DNA of 64,000 bases from CBDBZL01 sp965213545. GTDB taxonomy: Bacteria > Pseudomonadota > Alphaproteobacteria > Sphingomonadales > Sphingomonadaceae. The position numbers and the translations under genes were made by a program. A model generated the notes under the pieces. That model was not told the origin of the DNA, ran no database searches, and saw only the letters and a program-made list of their open reading frames with translations. This document shows, piece by piece, positions 27,345-42,980 of the stretch (position 1 is its first letter; the number at the start of each line of letters is the position of its first letter). The stretch spans positions 1,736,001 through 1,800,000 of the forward strand of contig CBDBZL010000002.1 of the NCBI GenBank assembly GCA_965213545.1. Reading direction: 5' to 3'.

Positions 27345-27899
27345 ATGAGCATCCTCTCTGACCGCTGGATCCGCGAGGAAACCCATCGCAGCGCCATGAT
27401 CGAGCCCTTTGTCGAGCGCCAGCAGCGCTCCGGCTGCATCTCCTATGGCCTCTCCTCCTACGGCTACGACGCCCGGGTGGCCGACGAGTTCAAGATCTTC
27501 ACCAATGTCGACAATGCGGTGGTCGATCCCAAGCACTTCACCGCCAACAGTTTCGTCGACCGCAAGACCGATATCTGCGTCGTCCCGCCCAACAGCTTCG
27601 TCCTGGCGCGCACGGTCGAATATTTCCGCATCCCGCGCGACGTGCTGGTCATCTGCCTCGGCAAATCGACCTATGCGCGCTGCGGGATCATCGTCAACGT
27701 GACGCCGCTGGAGCCCTGCTGGGAAGGTCACGTCACGCTCGAGTTCTCCAACACCACGCCGCTGCCGGCCAAGATCTACGCCAACGAGGGCGCCTGCCAG
27801 TTCCTGTTCCTCAAGGGCAACGAGCCGTGCGAGACCAGCTATGCTGATCGCGCGGGGAAATATATGCACCAGCAGGGGGTCACCTTGCCGCGGCTGTGA
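27345..27899 (+). CDS. dcd: dCTP deaminase
   Basis: Trimeric enzyme converting dCTP to dUTP for thymidylate synthesis. It has 184 residues, the family length. It has [12 protein letters not shown] at the start, [20 protein letters not shown], the nucleotide-binding and catalytic [20 protein letters not shown] with the Arg and Glu of the active region, and [12 protein letters not shown] at the end. The ATG at 27345 matches homologues; the longer open frame upstream is not coding. It is convergent with the TonB receptor gene. Confidence 0.96.
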   Translation: MSILSDRWIREETHRSAMIEPFVERQQRSGCISYGLSSYGYDARVADEFKIFTNVDNAVVDPKHFTANSFVDRKTDICVVPPNSFVLARTVEYFRIPRDVLVICLGKSTYARCGIIVNVTPLEPCWEGHVTLEFSNTTPLPAKIYANEGACQFLFLKGNEPCETSYADRAGKYMHQQGVTLPRL

Positions 27900-27923
27900 T
27901 CCCGTCCATATCGTGCCGCATGG

Positions 27924-30062
27924 CTAGAAGCTGGTGCGCAGGCTTACCCGGAAATTGCGCCCGGGGAGCGGAACGAATTCCTTGGTGAAGCTGGCATGAC
28001 GACGGCCTTCCTGGTCGAACAGGTTGTTCGCCGCCACGATCAGCGTGATGTTGTCGTCACCCTCCAGCGGGTGCCAGGCGGCCGACAGGTTGACGAAGGT
28101 GAAGTCTCCCGTCGGTGTCTCGAACTCGGCCACGCGGTCCTGTTCGGCGAAATATTCCATCTCGACTCTGGCGTCGACATGCCGGGTGCGGGCCTCGAGC
28201 GCACCTAGCAGGCTTACCGGTGGAATGCGTGGGACGGGGCTGCCGTCATCGAGCGTGGCCCGCACGTAGTCACCGCGGAGGTCGGCGATCAGCGTATAGT
28301 CGTCGCGGGTCAGCAACGGGAACTGGACCTCGCCCTCCAACCCGAAATGGTCGGCGTCCTGCTGGAGGAACTGGAACACCGGAAGACCATCTTCCTCATC
28401 GCCGGTTTCTTGCAGATAGATGAAGCCGTTAAACCAGTTGCGATAGACCCCGGCGGTGAACCGCGCCTGGCCCAACCGGCCGCGGACATAGGCTTCCAGA
28501 CCCCAGGCTTCCTCTGTATCGAGCCCCGCATCGCCAAGCTCGAATTGCTGGGTGGCAGGGTGCGGACCATCGGCAAACAGCTCGGTGGCGGATGGCGCGC
28601 GCTCGGCGCGGGAAAGGTTTACCCCCACCCGCACGCCCGGCCGCGCATCAACGCCGACACCGACCGCGCCCGAGAGCGTATCGAAGTCGCGGCTGAGCCC
28701 GATTGAGCGCGAGGCGTCGACATTGGTATGCTCGAACCGCCCGGCCAGCTCGATCTCGACAGGTGCTAGGTCGAACTCCTGAAGCGCGAACACCGCGTAA
28801 TTGTCCGTCGTGTTGGCCGGGATGAAAGCCTCCTCGCCGATGGCGACGAAATCCACGGTGGAGAACTGGCCGCCGATCGACCCGCGCCATCCGCCGCGCT
28901 CGGATTGCACCAGCTCGATCCGGCCCTCGACGCCCTCGACATCGAACACGGTGCCGACTTCCTCGCCCTCGAACTCGGTATGTTCATAATCGGAATAGCC
29001 GACCCGTGCCTGAACCTCGTCGAACAGGCCGGTGCCAAGGTCGAGCACGCCGCGCGCATCGAGGCGCAGGCGCTCGAGGTCGATGGAGACCGGACCTTCC
29101 TCGCCCTCTTCCTCTTCCTCCTCGGCTCCCTCTTCCTCGCCGTGCCCGTGCCCGGCACCGGGCAGGCCAGGGATGCCGTAATTGGTGTCGTAGTAGTCGA
29201 CCGAGAAGCCGATATTGCTGCGTCCGGAGAAGAACGCCACGCCCGTGCCCGCGGACCAGGTCTCGCTGTAGCTGTTAGGTACCGCGCCGCGCGTATTGGC
29301 GCCCTCGCGCAGTTCCTCGGCTTCCTCGAACTCGCCCTCGGCCTCCTCCTGGGCGGCATCCGCCAGCAGATCGGCGCGTAAGGTATCCGAGGCGACGAAG
29401 CCGGGCACTTCGAGATCGCCTGTCTCACGGTACGAGCCATCGACATGGAAGGCGACGCTGCGCCCTAAAGGCACGTCGATCGACAGGCCACCCTCCAGCC
29501 GGTCATAGGCGCTATCGGCAATGGCGATGGCGTCTAGATGAACCGGCTCGTCGGGAACGGCGGGAGGGATGCGCTTGGTGATGACATTGACCGCGCCGCC
29601 GATCGCTTGGTTGCCGTAAAGCAGCGTCGCCGGTCCGCGCAGAACCTCGATCCGCTCGGTGATAAGCGGCTCCACGCTGACCGCATGGTCGGACGAGGCG
29701 GCAGACGCATCGAGCACTCCCACCCCGTCGGTCAGCACGCGCACGCGCTCGCCGCCGAGCCCGCGCAGGATGGGGCGCGATGCTCCCGGCGCATAGGATG
29801 ATGCCGAAACACCCGGGACGCGCGTGAGCACGTCGCCGAGTTGGCCCTCGAGATTGCGCTGAAGTTCGATATCCTCGAGCACGGATGTGCCCGCCAATAC
29901 GTCAAGCCGCTCCAGGCCGGGCGCGGTAACCACGATCTCGTCATGAAAATCATCCCCGCCCGGACGACCGCGATCGCTTGCAGGTCCGGCAGGGTCCTGC
30001 GCCAATGCGGGGACGGCAAGAGTGGTTGCCGAAACGAGGAGAGCAAGGCGGATCGCACGCAT
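27924..30062 (-). CDS. TonB-dependent outer-membrane receptor, ZnuD-like (probable zinc uptake)
   Basis: A 712-residue receptor with a signal peptide (RLALLVSATTLAVPALAQ). The plug domain (about residues 40-170) includes GVLDASAASSDHAVSVEPL and VLRGPATLLYGNQAIGGAVN, and a 22-stranded barrel ends in the aromatic-type terminus RVSLRTSF. A periplasm-distal loop at about residues 299-323 is His/Gly then Glu-rich (GHGHGEEEG followed by a Glu run), typical of metal-binding loops in ZnuD-type zinc receptors. Plug wording and loop chemistry favour zinc over siderophores. A possible Zur site lies upstream at 30084-30102. The polypyrimidine tract at 29094-29150 encodes the Glu run. Confidence 0.88.
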   Translation of the reverse strand: MRAIRLALLVSATTLAVPALAQDPAGPASDRGRPGGDDFHDEIVVTAPGLERLDVLAGTSVLEDIELQRNLEGQLGDVLTRVPGVSASSYAPGASRPILRGLGGERVRVLTDGVGVLDASAASSDHAVSVEPLITERIEVLRGPATLLYGNQAIGGAVNVITKRIPPAVPDEPVHLDAIAIADSAYDRLEGGLSIDVPLGRSVAFHVDGSYRETGDLEVPGFVASDTLRADLLADAAQEEAEGEFEEAEELREGANTRGAVPNSYSETWSAGTGVAFFSGRSNIGFSVDYYDTNYGIPGLPGAGHGHGEEEGAEEEEEEGEEGPVSIDLERLRLDARGVLDLGTGLFDEVQARVGYSDYEHTEFEGEEVGTVFDVEGVEGRIELVQSERGGWRGSIGGQFSTVDFVAIGEEAFIPANTTDNYAVFALQEFDLAPVEIELAGRFEHTNVDASRSIGLSRDFDTLSGAVGVGVDARPGVRVGVNLSRAERAPSATELFADGPHPATQQFELGDAGLDTEEAWGLEAYVRGRLGQARFTAGVYRNWFNGFIYLQETGDEEDGLPVFQFLQQDADHFGLEGEVQFPLLTRDDYTLIADLRGDYVRATLDDGSPVPRIPPVSLLGALEARTRHVDARVEMEYFAEQDRVAEFETPTGDFTFVNLSAAWHPLEGDDNITLIVAANNLFDQEGRRHASFTKEFVPLPGRNFRVSLRTSF

Positions 30063-30083
30063 GACAGGAACTTTCGATTACGA

Positions 30084-30102
30084 TAAGTGACAGTATATCA
30101 TT
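30084..30102 (-). promoter_or_regulatory. candidate Zur box before the TonB receptor
   Basis: Minus-strand AATGATATACTGTCACTTA sits about 20 bases before the receptor start. Against the alphaproteobacterial Zur palindrome as I remember it (AATGTTATA-N-TATAACATT), the left half fits 8 of 9 and the right half about 5 of 9. TATACT inside it could also be a -10. Tentative. Confidence 0.35.
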
Positions 30103-30150
30103 GCCCATAGTGGATAGGATGTGCGGCGCAAGTACGTTGTACCGCCGTCT

Positions 30151-31485
30151 TCAGACCTGGCCCGCGGCGCGGGAAAGGCGCTCGCGGGCCTGCTCTTCGC
30201 CGATAAGCGGCAGCAGCCGCGCCATCTCCGGACCATGATCGCGCCCGGTCAGCGCCTGGCGCAGCGGCAGGAACAGCGCCTTGCCCTTGCGTCCGGTGGC
30301 GGCGGCAAGGCTGCGGGTAAGCTCACCCCAAGGGTCCTCGCCCCAGCTCAGCAGTCGGTGCGCGGTGGCAAGAAAGCTGCGCGCCTCATTGTCGAAGCGC
30401 GGGTGTTCGACCGGGCCACGGATTACCTGCCACCAATCCTGGGCCTCGCCGACCTTGGCAAGGTTCGGGCGGATCGCCAGCCAGGCTTCGGCGTCCATCG
30501 CCGGCGGCAGGCGATCGGCGACCGCGTCGAAGTCGAGCTGATGCACGATCGCTGCATTCAGCCGCTCCAGGTCGGCCATGTCGAACTTCGCCGGCGCACG
30601 GCCGAACGCGGCAAAATCGAACGTGCCGACCAACCGGTCGAGTGAGGGCTCAGGCTCGATGGCTTGCGAGGTGCCGAGCCGCGCGAGCAGGGCCAGAAGC
30701 GCTTGCGGCTCGATATCCCGTTCGCGCAACTCGGCGCAATGCAATGAGCCCAGCCGCTTGGAGAGTTTGCCTTCGCTGCCGGTCAGGAGCGCGACATGGG
30801 CAAAGCGGGGCGGCGTTGCACCCAGCGCGGTGAACATCTGGATCTGCACCGCGGTATTGGTCACATGGTCCTCGCCGCGCAGCACGTCGGTGATCCCCAT
30901 GGCAATGTCGTCGACCACGCTCGGCAGCATGTAGAGCCACGATCCGTCGGCGCGGCGCACCACCGGGTCGGACAAGGCGGAGGCCTGGAAGCTCTGCTCG
31001 CCGCGAACCGCATCATCCCAGCGGATCGGCTCATGATGATCGAGCAGGAAGCGCCAGTGCGGCTTGTCACCTGCCTCGAGCCGCGCTTGCTTGGCGGCAT
31101 CGCTCAGTTCGAGCGCCGAGCGGTCATAGATCGGCGGCAGGCCGCGGCCCAGCTGCACCTTGCGCATCAGATCAAGTTCGCGCGGCGTTTCCCAGCACGG
31201 ATAAAGCCGCGCGCTGCGCTCGAGCCTGGCCGCCGCCTGGTCATACAGACCGAGCCGCATCGATTGCCGCTCTTCGCCGTCGGGTGCGAGCCCGAGCCAC
31301 GCCAGGTCAGCGCGGATCGCCTTGGCATAGCGATCCTCGCTGCGGGCCGTGTCGGTGTCGTCGATCCGCAGCATGAAACGCCCGCCATCGCGCGCCGCCA
31401 GCAGCCAATTGAGCAAGGCGGTACGGATATTGCCGATATGCAGGAACCCGGTAGGCGAGGGGGCGAAGCGGGTGACGACGAACAT
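30151..31485 (-). CDS. gltX: glutamyl-tRNA synthetase
   Basis: Class I aminoacyl-tRNA synthetase of 444 residues, starting FVVTRFAPSPTGFLHIGNIR with the HIGH-equivalent HIGN. The catalytic loop is SEGKLSKRLGSLH in place of KMSKS. RIDDTDTARSEDRYAKAI and GITDVLRGEDHVTNTAVQI are family blocks. It is close to the shorter of the two GltX types that alphaproteobacteria often carry, so the genome may hold a second gltX. Whether this copy charges tRNA-Glu, tRNA-Gln or both cannot be judged here. It is co-directional with the TonB receptor, 88 bases upstream of it. Confidence 0.93.
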   Translation of the reverse strand: MFVVTRFAPSPTGFLHIGNIRTALLNWLLAARDGGRFMLRIDDTDTARSEDRYAKAIRADLAWLGLAPDGEERQSMRLGLYDQAAARLERSARLYPCWETPRELDLMRKVQLGRGLPPIYDRSALELSDAAKQARLEAGDKPHWRFLLDHHEPIRWDDAVRGEQSFQASALSDPVVRRADGSWLYMLPSVVDDIAMGITDVLRGEDHVTNTAVQIQMFTALGATPPRFAHVALLTGSEGKLSKRLGSLHCAELRERDIEPQALLALLARLGTSQAIEPEPSLDRLVGTFDFAAFGRAPAKFDMADLERLNAAIVHQLDFDAVADRLPPAMDAEAWLAIRPNLAKVGEAQDWWQVIRGPVEHPRFDNEARSFLATAHRLLSWGEDPWGELTRSLAAATGRKGKALFLPLRQALTGRDHGPEMARLLPLIGEEQARERLSRAAGQV

Positions 31486-31555
31486 GCGGCCGGGATTAGC
31501 GGCTGATCACGCTGGTGACGAGACGCTATGGTCATCGTGCCGGCGACGGGTAGGC

Positions 31556-31996
31556 TTACCCGGTGATATCTGCCCCGGTGAACGCGGCAATGGCCGCTTC
31601 GAACAGGGCAGGATGCCGGTCCGCGCGGACAAAGCCGTCGAGCAGGGTCGAGAAACCTGTCCGGTCGCCGCGCGACGCAAGGTCGACCATATGCCAAATG
31701 GTGACCTCGTCCGGCGTCATGATCGGCGCACAGGGGCGATGGACACGCATGATCGCGGGCCAGCAGCGCCCTACCGCTTCTGCAAGATGCAGCAGCGCCT
31801 TGGCGCCGTTAAGCGAATCGAAGCGGATTGTCAGCTCGCCCAGCGGATCGCGTCGGAGTGCGATGCAGACCGAAAGGATGCGGAACCCAAGCACCGTTTG
31901 TCGGGCTTGCGTGGAAATTGCGTCGAGGCGCATCGGTTGCCTCAGCCGTTCGATCACCGCCGCCCTTCGCGCCCGCGCAATTTCGCCGCCTGACAT
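31556..31996 (-). CDS. conserved hypothetical protein, possibly iron-regulated (DUF6628-like)
   Basis: A 146-residue protein without signal peptide or membrane helix. The pattern resembles what I recall of the sphingomonad DUF6628 family: an Arg-rich N-terminus, a central RILSVCIALRRDPLGEL, a CWPAIMRVHRPCAPIMTPDE block with two Cys, and an Ala-rich C-terminal helix. The assignment is tentative. The ATG at 31996 has GGAGG on the minus strand about ten bases upstream. A promoter (32031-32058) and an overlapping Fur-like palindrome (32057-32075) stand directly upstream, so expression is probably repressed by iron-loaded Fur. No known function. Confidence 0.7.
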   Translation of the reverse strand: MSGGEIARARRAAVIERLRQPMRLDAISTQARQTVLGFRILSVCIALRRDPLGELTIRFDSLNGAKALLHLAEAVGRCWPAIMRVHRPCAPIMTPDEVTIWHMVDLASRGDRTGFSTLLDGFVRADRHPALFEAAIAAFTGADITG

Positions 31997-32030
31997 CCCG
32001 ACCTATCCTCCATCGCTCAATCGAGGCGTT

Positions 32031-32058
32031 AGCATAACCAAGCTATTGGCAAATACAA
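32031..32058 (-). promoter_or_regulatory. promoter of the 31556-31996 gene
   Basis: On the minus strand TTGTAT (32058-32053), a 16-base spacer and TATGCT (32036-32031). The -35 overlaps the Fur-like box by two bases, the usual geometry for repression. Predicted start about 30 bases before the ATG. Confidence 0.5.
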
Positions 32059-32075
32059 TGCGAATGACTTGCATT
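32057..32075. promoter_or_regulatory. Fur-box-like operator
   Basis: AATGCGAATGACTTGCATT is a 19-base near-palindrome with perfect AATGC/GCATT ends. It closely resembles the alphaproteobacterial Fur consensus around TGCGAATNATTCGCA. It abuts the -35 of the downstream minus-strand gene. Motif recognised by eye. Confidence 0.6.
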
Positions 32076-32099
32076 AGCGGTAATCAGCCGGACCGACCT

Positions 32100-32567
32100 T
32101 CATCCGGTTGCCATGAAAACGGTCACTTTTCCCAACCTACTGGGAAAAAAGGGTGATGCTGCGCCCGCCGCCGCTGACACGGATGCCGTTTTCAGGTGTG
32201 TGTGCACGATGTCCTGCGGGTCATCGAACACCGCGATGACCGCATCCTCGGCCGGATAGCGCATCCGCTCGCAGATCGGTTCGGGGATCGACGCCGTGCG
32301 CAGCTGCCGCCCCTCGATGTGGTAGGTCCAGCGTGGCGTCACGCATTGCGAGGTCACTTCGATCCGGTTCTCGGAGACGGAGACGGTTATCGCGTGACCC
32401 AAGTGCACGTCCTTCCCGTCCGCCCCGGCGACCCGATAATCGCCCGTGGGGAGCAACGGGGCAGACAGCGTCGGATCAGGATCGATAATGACCCGGTCGC
32501 TATCGGGAGAGGATGGCGAACAGGAAGTTGCAAGCGCGCTCGAACCGATCAGCAGCCAGCGGTGCAT
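32100..32567 (-). CDS. putative lipoprotein of unknown function
   Basis: With ATG 32567 the product is 155 residues and begins with a lipoprotein signal MHRWLLIGSSALATSC, the Cys fitting a lipobox. The rest is a small globular domain: PTGDYRVAGADGKDVHLG, ITVSVSENRIEVTSQCVTP, YHIEGRQLRT and a second Cys in EPICERM. I do not recognise a family. A longer frame from 32639 was rejected because it would run through the rpoC terminator and spoil the signal peptide. It is downstream of rpoC on the same strand but separated by that terminator. Confidence 0.75.
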   Translation of the reverse strand: MHRWLLIGSSALATSCSPSSPDSDRVIIDPDPTLSAPLLPTGDYRVAGADGKDVHLGHAITVSVSENRIEVTSQCVTPRWTYHIEGRQLRTASIPEPICERMRYPAEDAVIAVFDDPQDIVHTHLKTASVSAAAGAASPFFPSRLGKVTVFMATG

Positions 32568-32595
32568 GATCGATCGCGGTCTCATGAGCCTGGCA

Positions 32596-32630
32596 AACAA
32601 AGACCCCGCCGGATCGCTCCGACGGGGTCT
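32596..32630 (-). terminator. rho-independent terminator of rpoBC
   Basis: Read on the minus strand, AGACCCCG (32630-32623) pairs perfectly with CGGGGTCT (32608-32601) and is followed by TTGTTTG. It lies 25 bases beyond the rpoC stop. Confidence 0.88.
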
Positions 32631-32654
32631 CTGTTTCATCCGCAGGAGCGAGCC

Positions 32655-36995
<4,341 letters not shown>

Positions 36996-37035
36996 CTGTC
37001 GCTCCTGATCCTTGCGGATCGATCTAAACCTGTGT

Positions 37036-37122
37036 CGTCACCCCGGACCTGATCCGGGGCCCCGCTTCTTATGTGGCTTTTGCGCCGAGTAAGCGGGATC
37101 CCGGGTCAAGCCCGGGATGACG
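37036..37122. repeat. dispersed-type inverted repeat between rpoB and rpoC
   Basis: Two 32-base arms (37036-37067 and 37091-37122) are near-perfect inverted copies of a CCCGGNCTTGANCCGGG-like unit, with about six differences, all transitions that allow G-U pairing. They flank a 23-base loop. This resembles the GC-rich REP-like palindromes scattered in many alphaproteobacterial genomes. In RNA it would form a long hairpin between the two cistrons. Confidence 0.75.
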
Positions 37123-37134
37123 GTGTTTGCCGGG

Positions 37135-41322
<4,188 letters not shown>

Positions 41323-41562
41323 GGGAATAAAAGGCCTCTTCTGGTCTGGACCGGGCGCTCGAACGCGCTGGTCGGGATCTTGCAAGCGGGGGGCTTGGTA
41401 TTCCGGCGAGACGCGATGAAGCGCGACGCTCGCGCGCACCTCAGCAGGTGCGCCGGATCGCCGCTAGCTCGTGTCTCACGGAAAATCGGACAGAAGCTTC
41501 CTTCCCTGGCGCGCCCCCGCGTAAGGCGCTCCTTGCTCGAAGCCATCGTCCGGTAGAGCGCG

Positions 41563-41591
41563 CATATAGGTAGAGGGTGGCTGGCTGTCAA
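41563..41591 (-). promoter_or_regulatory. rpoBC promoter
   Basis: On the minus strand: TTGACA (41591-41586), exactly 17 bases, TATATG (41568-41563). The -35 is perfect and the spacing ideal; this is the best promoter match in the window. Predicted start near 41556. Confidence 0.75.
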
Positions 41592-41612
41592 AGCCCGATC
41601 GCCATCTCAGCC

Positions 41613-41640
41613 TTGACTCCCTCGCCGCGGCCGCTATTCG
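41613..41640 (+). promoter_or_regulatory. rplJL promoter
   Basis: TTGACT (41613-41618), 16 bases, TATTCG (41635-41640). Predicted start near 41647, just ahead of the L10-leader-like structure. It lies back to back with the rpoBC promoter, 21 bases apart. Confidence 0.5.
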
Positions 41641-41673
41641 CGCACCCCGACTGCTCTTTTGAGGGCAATCATC

Positions 41674-41745
41674 CGTCCGAGACCGCCGGTGGCCGGGTTC
41701 GCCCAGCCTTGATATCCAGCCTAGACGGGGAAACCTGCGGAACGC
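41674..41745 (+). ncRNA. ribosomal protein L10 leader RNA (autoregulatory)
   Basis: The stretch containing GAGACCGCCGGTGGCC, then a small hairpin, CTTGATATCCAGCCTAGACG and GGGGAAACC has the order of blocks I associate with alphaproteobacterial L10 leaders, where the L10-L12 complex binds to repress its own synthesis. It sits between the predicted start site and rplJ. Recognised by pattern, not by a covariance search. Confidence 0.65.
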
Positions 41746-41803
41746 GCCCGATATGGCTGCGCGATCCTGGCGCTTGGATGCGCACTTCCCCCTCGGACCT
41801 GCT

Positions 41804-41833
41804 CCCGTGCCACTTTGGCGCGGGTCGAGTTTT
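41804..41833 (+). terminator. possible attenuator before rplJ
   Basis: CCCGTGCC (41804-41811) pairs with GGCGCGGG (41817-41824), one G-U, then TCGAGTTTT. It lies downstream of the L10 leader and upstream of rplJ, so it may tune readthrough. Confidence 0.45.
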
Positions 41834-41883
41834 GTCGGCGGTGCCGGGCTCTTTCCGGTGCGGCCCTGAATAAGGGGATTGGC

Positions 41884-42399
41884 ATGGATCGTGCGCAAAA
41901 GGCCGAATCGGTCGCTCAGCTGAGCGAGGTGTTTGGCCGAGTCGCGGTGGTGGTCGTCACCCGCAATCTGGGATTGTCGGTCGCGCAGTCGACCCAGCTT
42001 CGCGCGGGCATGCGCGAGGCGGGCGCGACCTACAAGGTTGCCAAGAACCGCTTGGCGCGGCTGGCGGTGAAGGACACCGACTATGCGCCGCTGGAAGAGC
42101 TGTTCACCGGCCCGGTTGGTCTGGCCTGGTCGGAGAATCCGGTGGCGGCGGCCAAGGCGGCGGTGGATTTCGCCAAGTCCAATGACCGGCTGGAAATCGT
42201 TGGTGGGTCGATGGGCGCGCACATGCTTGACGAGGCCGGCGTCAGGGCGCTTGCCTCGATGCCTTCGCTCGACGAGTTGCGCGGACGTATCGTCGGGCTG
42301 GTCAACGCGCCTGCCACCAAGGTTGCGCAACTGGTCAACGCGCCCGCCTCCAAGCTTGCCCGCGTGTTCGCCGCCTATGGCAGCAAGGATGCGGCATAG
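41884..42399 (+). CDS. rplJ: 50S ribosomal protein L10
   Basis: Base of the ribosomal stalk, 171 residues: MDRAQKAESVAQLSEVFGRV, VVVVTRNLGLSVAQSTQLR, TYKVAKNRLARLAVKDT, and a C-terminal helix that carries L7/L12 dimers. ATG 41884 follows AAGGGGA at a good distance. It is first of a two-gene unit with rplL and is likely controlled by the leader RNA upstream. Confidence 0.98.
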   Translation: MDRAQKAESVAQLSEVFGRVAVVVVTRNLGLSVAQSTQLRAGMREAGATYKVAKNRLARLAVKDTDYAPLEELFTGPVGLAWSENPVAAAKAAVDFAKSNDRLEIVGGSMGAHMLDEAGVRALASMPSLDELRGRIVGLVNAPATKVAQLVNAPASKLARVFAAYGSKDAA

Positions 42400-42468
42400 A
42401 ATATTCTCGAAGTGTGAATGCAATTCAGCCGGCGCATGCCGGATCAACATATCCAAGGAGTGAATGAG

Positions 42469-42849
42469 ATGGCCGATATCGCCAAGCTAGTTGAAGACCT
42501 GTCCGCGCTGACCGTGATGGAAGCCGCCGAGCTTGCCAAGGCGCTCGAGGAAGCCTGGGGCGTGTCGGCGGCCGCCGCGGTTGCGGTTGCGGGCCCGGCC
42601 GCCGGTGGCGGCGGCGCCGCCGAAGCGGCCGAGGAGCAGACCGAGTTCGACGTCATCCTGACCGGCGATGGCGGCAAGAAGATCCAGGTCATCAAGGAAG
42701 TGCGCGCCATTACCGGGCTGGGTCTGACCGAAGCCAAGGCGCTGGTGGAAAGCGCGCCCAAGGCGGTCAAGGAAGCGGTCAACAAGGCCGAAGCCGACGA
42801 GATCAAGGGCAAGATCGAGGCTGCCGGCGGCACCGTCGAACTCAAGTAA
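42469..42849 (+). CDS. rplL: 50S ribosomal protein L7/L12
   Basis: A 126-residue acidic stalk protein that recruits translation factors. It has an N-terminal dimer helix ([20 protein letters not shown]), an Ala/Gly hinge, and the conserved C-terminal domain [20 protein letters not shown] ... [19 protein letters not shown] strong AAGGAG (42455-42460) precedes ATG 42469, suiting its high copy number. It lies 69 bases after rplJ. Confidence 0.99.
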   Translation: MADIAKLVEDLSALTVMEAAELAKALEEAWGVSAAAAVAVAGPAAGGGGAAEAAEEQTEFDVILTGDGGKKIQVIKEVRAITGLGLTEAKALVESAPKAVKEAVNKAEADEIKGKIEAAGGTVELK

Positions 42850-42878
42850 CCGCGCACTCGATTAACCGCAGGCCTACT

Positions 42879-42904
42879 GCCGTCCCGCATCGTGTCGGGG
42901 CGGC
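42879..42904 (+). terminator. hairpin after rplL, possible terminator
   Basis: GCCGTCCCG pairs with CGGGGCGGC (one G-U), loop of eight. No T-run follows, so termination is uncertain. Confidence 0.35.
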
Positions 42905-42980
42905 ATCTGGCTTGTCAGCGCTTGTGCGATGAGCGCATCCGGCAGCAAGTGACCTTGGTGCCGGTCTTGCCGTGCGTGCG

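Larger units (their letters stand above)
41323..41883. other. 561-base divergent control region between rpoB and rplJ
   Basis: No gene. It holds a minus-strand promoter for rpoBC (41563-41591), a plus-strand promoter for rplJL (41613-41640), an L10-leader-like RNA (41674-41745) and a hairpin with T-run (41804-41833). The part from 41323 to about 41556 would be the rpoB 5' leader; I see no defined element in it. Confidence 0.7.

Noticed and set aside
29094..29150. Polypyrimidine stretch as a simple-repeat element or CRISPR-like repeat
   Set aside because: It is the reverse of Glu codons inside the TonB receptor's loop; no spacer pattern exists here or elsewhere in the window.
32568..32639. 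N-terminal extension of the 32100-32567 lipoprotein to 32639
   Set aside because: It would run through the rpoC terminator stem and displace a good lipoprotein signal.
41323..41556. A hidden gene or RNA in the rpoB leader
   Set aside because: No open frame with a ribosome site and no recognisable RNA fold; kept only as a leader.
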